Shown in pieces: positions 19,406 to 24,478 of a stretch of DNA of 24,478 nt. Position 1 is the first letter of the stretch. Each line of letters begins with the position of its first letter. The position numbers and the translations under genes were made by a program. Below the pieces are notes generated by a model. That model was not told where the DNA came from, searched no databases, and was given only the letters and a program-made list of their open reading frames with translations. Source of the DNA: Funneliformis mosseae (lineage: Eukaryota; Glomeromycota; Glomeromycetes; Glomerales; Glomeraceae); the NCBI GenBank assembly GCA_910592005.1, contig CAJVPP010000931.1:1-24478 (forward strand). Direction: 5' to 3'.

Positions 19406-21636
19406 TTAATCTTTATCTGACTGAACTTCGTGAGGATCTTGTTTAACTTGTTTCATATCTTTGCTTTGAACTATATCTTCAGCGACGTTAAAATTTAGAT
19501 TGAATAGAATAAGCACACAACCCATTTCTGTCTAGTTGGTTCATTTCTGAGAGCTTTTTGGTTTTTTATTGTGACATTTAGAATGTACATTACATTTATG
19601 ATCACCTATGAACTTGAGAGTTAAAAAGTATTTGTCATATATGTAATAACATAGACGCTGATATAATTCTTGTAAAATTGAAAGGCAACAACTATCGTAC
19701 TTTAGAATTTTGAGTTTATTGTGATATTAAAGAGCATGAATTGATTAATGAAATGATTATCTTTTCCTTTCGTAGTTAGAGAAAGGAATCCATTATTCTC
19801 ATTCAAAAGGATAGTAGCATCCAAAGTTTTATATTCATCACAGCATTATTATTTTTGCATTTTCTTATATCTAGTGAATAGCGGTAAATCTGCATATAGT
19901 CTTTAATCTACTTCTACAATATTGAAGACTCCAGATCATTGAATGGATGTCTTTCCTGGTTAACATATTCTACCATCACAGATTTTTCATATAAGTCATC
20001 CCTTTTCCATATATTATATAGTTTTTTTCCCAAATATTCAAAATTCCGTCATGCTAATTCATAATCTACTACATTCCCTTGACTATTTAGATGTGATCTG
20101 AATTCCTTTACAGGTAGAGTGATATCAGCAAGTTTTTCAGACAAGAAAGCCATACTGCGTTCAATCAGATTATACGCACTTTTAACCTAAAGCATGAATA
20201 CAAACTGTCAAGTAGTCTATGTCAAGAGCACAGAAAAGATGAGCATATTAAATAATATTTTTCATATGCTTTAAATTCTTATCAGATCCACCATCAACAA
20301 GAAGGATCCAAATATGTCTAACTTTGCCTTCTTTCTTTTGGTAGTAGAAAACTCTTCATTCAAAATGATACTTTCTAAATCTGTTATATAGGTCTTTGAT
20401 AAAGTTTCAATGAAATATTCCAACCTAATGAATATGGAAAGCTGACCAGTATGAAGGGTATTACTTGAATTAGCTGGATTAATGACTAGATAAACGGAAG
20501 GTGTAAGTTTCATTTTTGAACCAATTGGAAAATCGTGATCTTTGACAGTTACTGGTTCATTAACTGACTGAATTGTTTTGAATATGCAACCAACTACAGA
20601 AATGTCCAATCTGACCTTTGACTTATCATCTTGAGAGATGATAATTGACTTATCAGCAAAAACTTTAGCAAATACTCTTGTGACTTTGACGGAAGCTAGA
20701 CAGAAATATTCATCAATATAAGATTTCATTTCTATCCGTAATACAGAGGTAAGACCAACCTTTGCTGAATGATGATGATGATGTGCAGTAAAGGTGCGCT
20801 GATTTCAAAGTTAAAGATAAGTTGACAAGCATTGACGAAAAGATAAGTATTATATTTTTTTTCTAGAGTTTTGCGTAGATGCTTTACAGTTCTAACTTTT
20901 ATGACCACTTTTCTTCATTTAGCATGAGCAGTTCCAAACTCAATACTGTTATGGATTTTATCTCATAGATCTGGATTTTTTATAGCCGTGGATGATCTTC
21001 CTAGAGTATTATATTTTCTACAATACCCTCTTCTAGCAACTTCTGTTTTTTTGCTGCTAACCTTGATTGAGCTTTAGCATGATGTTTTAACTTTATTAGC
21101 TATGCATTTTGTATTGATATATTTTTTTGTTCTTCAATTATCTTAGATGATAATGTAACTTTCATTGAGTCATTTGTAACAATCTCTATCGTTTATTGAT
21201 ATTCAGCTATGCTTTTTGCAGCTAAATTGATCTTTTCAGTTACAATATGTTGTAATTTAACATTTTGTAGTAATGTTGTAATGTCAATAAACCTGATAAA
21301 CTTTCTTAGAGTATTTAGAGTTCTTAGAGTGGAAGTTTAACGAGAGCTATTAGTTAAATCACGTGCTATAAAAATTCTTTGATGAAAGCAAATAGTGGAA
21401 GGTATAGTATCATAATATTTCCAAATTTTATTCTCAATTAAGGCAGTATTGTTATTTTTGACTTCTTTCTAAGCTTCTTTACATACTTTCATTATTATTT
21501 GATGATTTGGCTTATAGTTACAAAGTGTTACTTGTTTGTAATATGCATATACATTGCAAAATTCTTGATATTTATCTTGGAGCTGCTTATAAAAAAAGTT
21601 TTTATTAAAATTTGATGCTTTCAAAAAACTTCGCAT
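19406..21636 (-). pseudogene. DDE transposase-like gene of the 3.13-kb element, decayed
   Basis: The minus-strand frame can be followed from an ATG at 21636-21634 to a TAA at 19408-19406, about 740 codons, with many stops and several frameshifts. The N-terminal third is Lys/Gln-rich and helical. The core has SIIISQDDKSKVRLDISVVG (Asp codons 20630-20625), ILLVDGG (Asp codon 20295-20293) and SAYNLIERSMAFLSEKL (Glu codon 20162-20160), a D-D-E arrangement. The C-terminal part ends in a possible zinc-finger remnant (KFIGDHKCNVHSKCHNKK). I recognise the motif set from transposon-derived genes abundant in Rhizophagus, but cannot name the superfamily. The 152-codon open frame at 20271-20729 is its largest intact piece. 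Confidence 0.78.
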
Positions 21637-22034
21637 ATTAGTTTTAAAAAAAAAGAATGCAAAGAAAAATATAAGAACACGTTTTTGTATTTTTTTCTAT
21701 GAATTTTCATACACATTACATTGTATTAATCATATAATAATTATTTATATTATGTATTGAGGTGAAAAATAGATCGCATCTTAATTTTTTTATAAATTGA
21801 TTTTAAAATAATAGCAAAAAAGGAACTTATGGATTGAAAGATAAGTTTATTTATTAATTTTATTTTTATTTATTTAACTATTTACTATTTTACTTTTCAG
21901 TTACTTCTGATATCATATTTAACTATTCTAATTTAACTATTTTACTTTTGATATCATAGTATTTATATATAATTTTTTTAGCCAATCAAATTAATTATCA
22001 GGTGAAGAGTGGGGGTTGGCTCTATAATAAAATA

Positions 22035-22061
22035 AAATCAGCTGATTTCTAGCATGCCTCT
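22035..22061 (-). repeat. Right TIR of the 3.13-kb element
   Basis: 27 bases identical to the reverse complement of 18932-18958. Confidence 0.88.
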
Positions 22062-22065
22062 AATA

Positions 22066-24368
22066 CATCATATTATTTATAAAAATTAGATCAATCCAAA
22101 AATAACTTACACAAATTAATAAATATAATACATCAGACAATCAGAGTAGATCAATATTCACCATAATTTAGTAAAAAAATTTAATAAAAAACAATGTGAT
22201 TTCTTGACACAATTTCAACAAAATTTCAACAAAATTTTAACACAATCATAAGAATGTTATTTAATCAATACATCAAAATTTTTGTGATTATGATGTCATT
22301 TTATTCTGTAAAAAGTAAAACAAAAAACTGTAACTATTATTATGTAACTCTTCAAATTACTATTCTATTATAATAATAAATTTATTGAGATTAGTTTATT
22401 TTGAAAAGACAAACTGTTGTTTTAAAGCTTCCTTTCTAAGCTTTTTAATAGACCTTAACTCTTCCTTTTTCATACCAAAAGATTTTTCTTGCTGCTCCAA
22501 ATATAAAATTACTTTATCATAAACCTCAATAACTTCTCCAGAAGTAATTGTTAGTGATAAAGAATTTTTCTTTCTTTCGTCTTCTTGATCAGGTAAAACA
22601 GTTTTTAAAATTTCTTCGTTAGATATTATTTCATCTGTAATTTCAGACTTATCATATCTGACAAATTCTTCAGTGGAAAAGGATTGTCAAATCTAGTTTA
22701 TCAATTAATACTTAAACTTCTTCCATCTCCTTTAACCGTTTAAGTTCAAGTAATATATCATTACCAGTTTCATTTTTATTTTCATGATTATCTTTAGGTA
22801 AATATCTGCTTTTACCTAACAATTTTAATTGTTTTATTTATAACATTATCTCATATTTATGCAACATATTTTATATACTTTTTAATATTAATTTCAGAGA
22901 GTTCAATACAGTATTCATTAAATTTATCAAAAGCTTTAACTCGATTTTGTAAATAAAGTTTTCAATATTATGCCTAAAATAAGTTGAATTAGAATTAAGT
23001 ATAAATAAAATTAATTTCAATTATATTTTAACTAAAGAATTATTAAATCAATTATATTTCTTACCTTAAAACTATTTATAATACCTTAATTATAAGATTG
23101 AAGATATGCAATGGTGTTTAAAAGAAGGGATTAAATGGTGATATTAGTCAAGCGAGTAGTTTCATAAAGAGCATATATTAGAGTATTATCCATAAGAAGG
23201 ATAATTTTCTGATTTTGTCTTCTCATTTTTGTATTGAGTTTGTTTATGTAATCGTTTTAGATTGAAATTTGCATCCAACTTTTCTGATTTCAATAGTATT
23301 CAACTGAAAGCGTTCTTTTATCAATATTTTTAATAATCTTAGAATTTTTATACTTATGTATAAATAAAGGCATCAGCTTTTCACTTCTCGTTACGTTATA
23401 TATGAATAGGATCATTATACAATCCTTTAATTGTTTCTTTCCTAATGTTTATTCATTAGATATTATTCAATATAGTTTTATCTTCTAAAATAGTCTTATT
23501 TTATCATAATTGAATATATCTTCAAGACTATATTCTTTAATATTTACCAAAGATTCTCTCTCATTATTTTAAGATTTTCAAGTGATGCATTTGCAGATTT
23601 CTAGTATATATGATACTATTTAAGATTATGTTATTTTTTAAAGTTATCCACTCAACTACTAGATCCTTTAAACTTATTCTCCTTTAATAAAAAAGCAAAA
23701 TTCAAGACTTTTGTTGAAAGAATATCATCAGTAATAATGAAGTTAGTTTTGAGTATGTTATCTACCTATATTACTAACATTTCTTCAACAAAAAGGAATA
23801 AAGTTTTCTTATTATATTTCAAATTAGCTTGGTATAAATTAGTATCTACAGAAAGCCAACAGTCTTTCTCCTTTAAAATATCACTTATCATACTTTTACT
23901 AACATTATATTCATTAGCTAAGTCTTTTTATTTTAAAAAAGGTAATGATATTTTTTTCAAACAAAGTTCTTTTTTTTTTATACAGCTATAAGAGACTTTC
24001 ATTTTTTTTAAAGATTTATCTTGTTTGTTAGTAGGTTAATTAAGTTGTTTCTTTGAGTTTACTTTTGGCATTATTGGAATTATGCAAAGAAAAAATTATA
24101 TAAAAAATAAAATATGTAAAAAAAAATATGAAACACAAGACATAACGCATAATATGAATATTTATTTATTTTTTAATTTTATTTAAAATCTAGGTACAGA
24201 GAACTACAAAATTTTATATACATAAATTTAGTAAAATTCATTTTAAGCAAAACTTCATTATATAAAAAAAAATTTTGTTATAGAGAAAATTCGTTATAAA
24301 AAGAATCATTTTATATATAAATTTTTCTGACTTTAATTTGATAAATATAGTGTTATATGAGTCGATTG
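22066..24368 (-). mobile_element. pogo/Tigger transposon remnant
   Basis: This region carries a pogo-type transposase pseudogene in minus orientation and, beyond its start, about 300 bases of AT-rich sequence with GTTATA / TATAACGAA motifs ending near 24368 in what reads, as reverse complement, CAATCGACTCATATAAC. That is a plausible pogo terminus, but the expected flanking TA is not preserved (CG is present). The other end is not found next to the transposase stop; a candidate lies at 17353, across the inserted 3.13-kb element and the duplicated DNA. Confidence 0.6.
22396..24071 (-). pseudogene. pogo/Tigger (DDE_1) transposase, decayed
   Basis: The minus-strand frame runs from ATG 24071-24069 (MPKVNSKKQL) to TAA 22398-22396, about 550 codons allowing for one intron (22974-23064, GTAAGA...TTTTAG). 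Family order is kept. An N-terminal helix-turn-helix region has ANEYNVSKSMISDILKEK. A CENP-B-type DNA-binding segment (FKGSSSWVDNFKK) follows. Then come the DDE_1 blocks: NYDKIRLF (first Asp kept), FIHKYKN, and ILLMDNT (second Asp kept). The third block reads LQSYN* where the family has a CDQ-type motif, so the third Asp is now Asn and a stop follows. The acidic, Lys-rich C-terminus ends KQQFVFSK. Many stops and frameshifts occur; inactive. The open frame at 23737-23991 on the other strand is its antisense shadow. Confidence 0.85.
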
Positions 24369-24478
24369 CGAAGTCTACTGACTGAAAAATAAACTTCAAC
24401 ATATATAGCAACATTTTAGGTATCTGAAGGATAACAATTTATGTTAATAATCCTAAAGTCTTGTTGGCGTCAATAGAA
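24072..24478. other. Terminal region of the pogo remnant and right edge
   Basis: No gene was seen. GTTATAGAG, CGTTATAAA and TTTATAACGAA-type motifs (both strands) mark the subterminal part of the pogo element up to about 24368. The last 110 bases have no assignable content. Confidence 0.5.

Larger units (their letters stand above)
18932..22061 (-). mobile_element. 3.13-kb TIR transposon, superfamily unassigned
   Basis: The two ends are inverted repeats identical over 27 bases, starting AGAGGCATGCTAGAAATCAG (18932-18958 and 22035-22061). Flanking AATA on both sides (18928-18931 and 22062-22065) fits a 4-bp target duplication; in this base composition a chance 4-base match is possible. Insertion is independently supported because it splits a tandem duplicate. 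The interior encodes one minus-strand DDE-type transposase remnant. The 4-bp duplication would suit Sola-like elements among known superfamilies, but I could not assign it. Confidence 0.85.

Noticed and set aside
20271..20729. 152-codon minus-strand frame as a standalone gene
   Set aside because: Recognisable transposase sequence continues on both sides in shifted frames with stops, so it is the largest surviving fragment of a pseudogene.
23737..23991. 84-codon plus-strand open frame
   Set aside because: It is the antisense of the pogo transposase remnant, whose minus-strand reading has family motifs.
1..24478. tRNA, rRNA or other structured RNA genes
   Set aside because: No cloverleaf with a GGTTCGAATCC-type T arm or rRNA-like conserved block was seen by reading; a tRNAscan-SE and Infernal run would settle it.
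1..24478. Mitochondrial origin because of the extreme AT content
   Set aside because: The GT-AG introns, nuclear kinase/Sel1 gene and DNA transposons with TIRs indicate nuclear DNA.

Overview
This is a very AT-rich eukaryotic window. It looks like the repeat-filled genome of an arbuscular mycorrhizal fungus (Glomeromycotina, Rhizophagus-like). The evidence is one multi-exon gene with short GT-AG introns of 69-122 bp, a MLKL-like helical domain + degenerate kinase + Sel1 repeat architecture that is expanded in those fungi, and decayed Tc1/mariner, hAT, pogo and other DDE transposons interrupted by stops and frameshifts. The organism call rests on recognised protein families, not on a search.

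Layout. Positions 1-5800 are almost pure AT-rich non-coding DNA with minisatellites (30/31 bp, 24 bp, about 52 bp and 32 bp units), a 172 bp pogo-type MITE (3210-3381), and possibly the end of a minus-strand gene running off the left edge. Positions 5823-7066 hold a complete but dead Tc1/mariner element with recognisable terminal inverted repeats (TIRs), TA target duplications and a DD34E transposase remnant. A MITE candidate with hAT-like ends lies at 8190-8530. Positions 9452-11972 hold the only intact gene: five exons, 724 codons. Positions 12974-16414 hold a 3.4 kb hAT element with matching TIRs, CTGGAC-rich subtermini and a broken transposase. A 165 bp MITE with about 37 bp TIRs lies at 17034-17198. 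From 17353 to 24368 there is a mosaic: a pogo-type terminus, a purine-rich repeat, a possible two-exon gene remnant, a 3.13 kb TIR element (18932-22061) with 27 bp identical TIRs and a broken DDE transposase-like gene, and a broken pogo/Tigger transposase (22396-24071).

Biology. The intact gene is the centrepiece. Its N-terminal four-helix-bundle region resembles the executioner domain of the necroptosis protein MLKL. It is followed by a pseudokinase (beta3 Lys replaced by Ile, DFG Asp replaced by Asn, HRD reading HHD) and C-terminal Sel1-like repeats. This is a plausible fungal signal-gated membrane or cell-death protein; the function is inferred from family resemblance. The other elements do not cooperate with it; they are transposon debris around it. 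Transposase reading frames are broken mostly at codons where Trp, Gln or Arg would be expected, which fits C-to-T/G-to-A decay.
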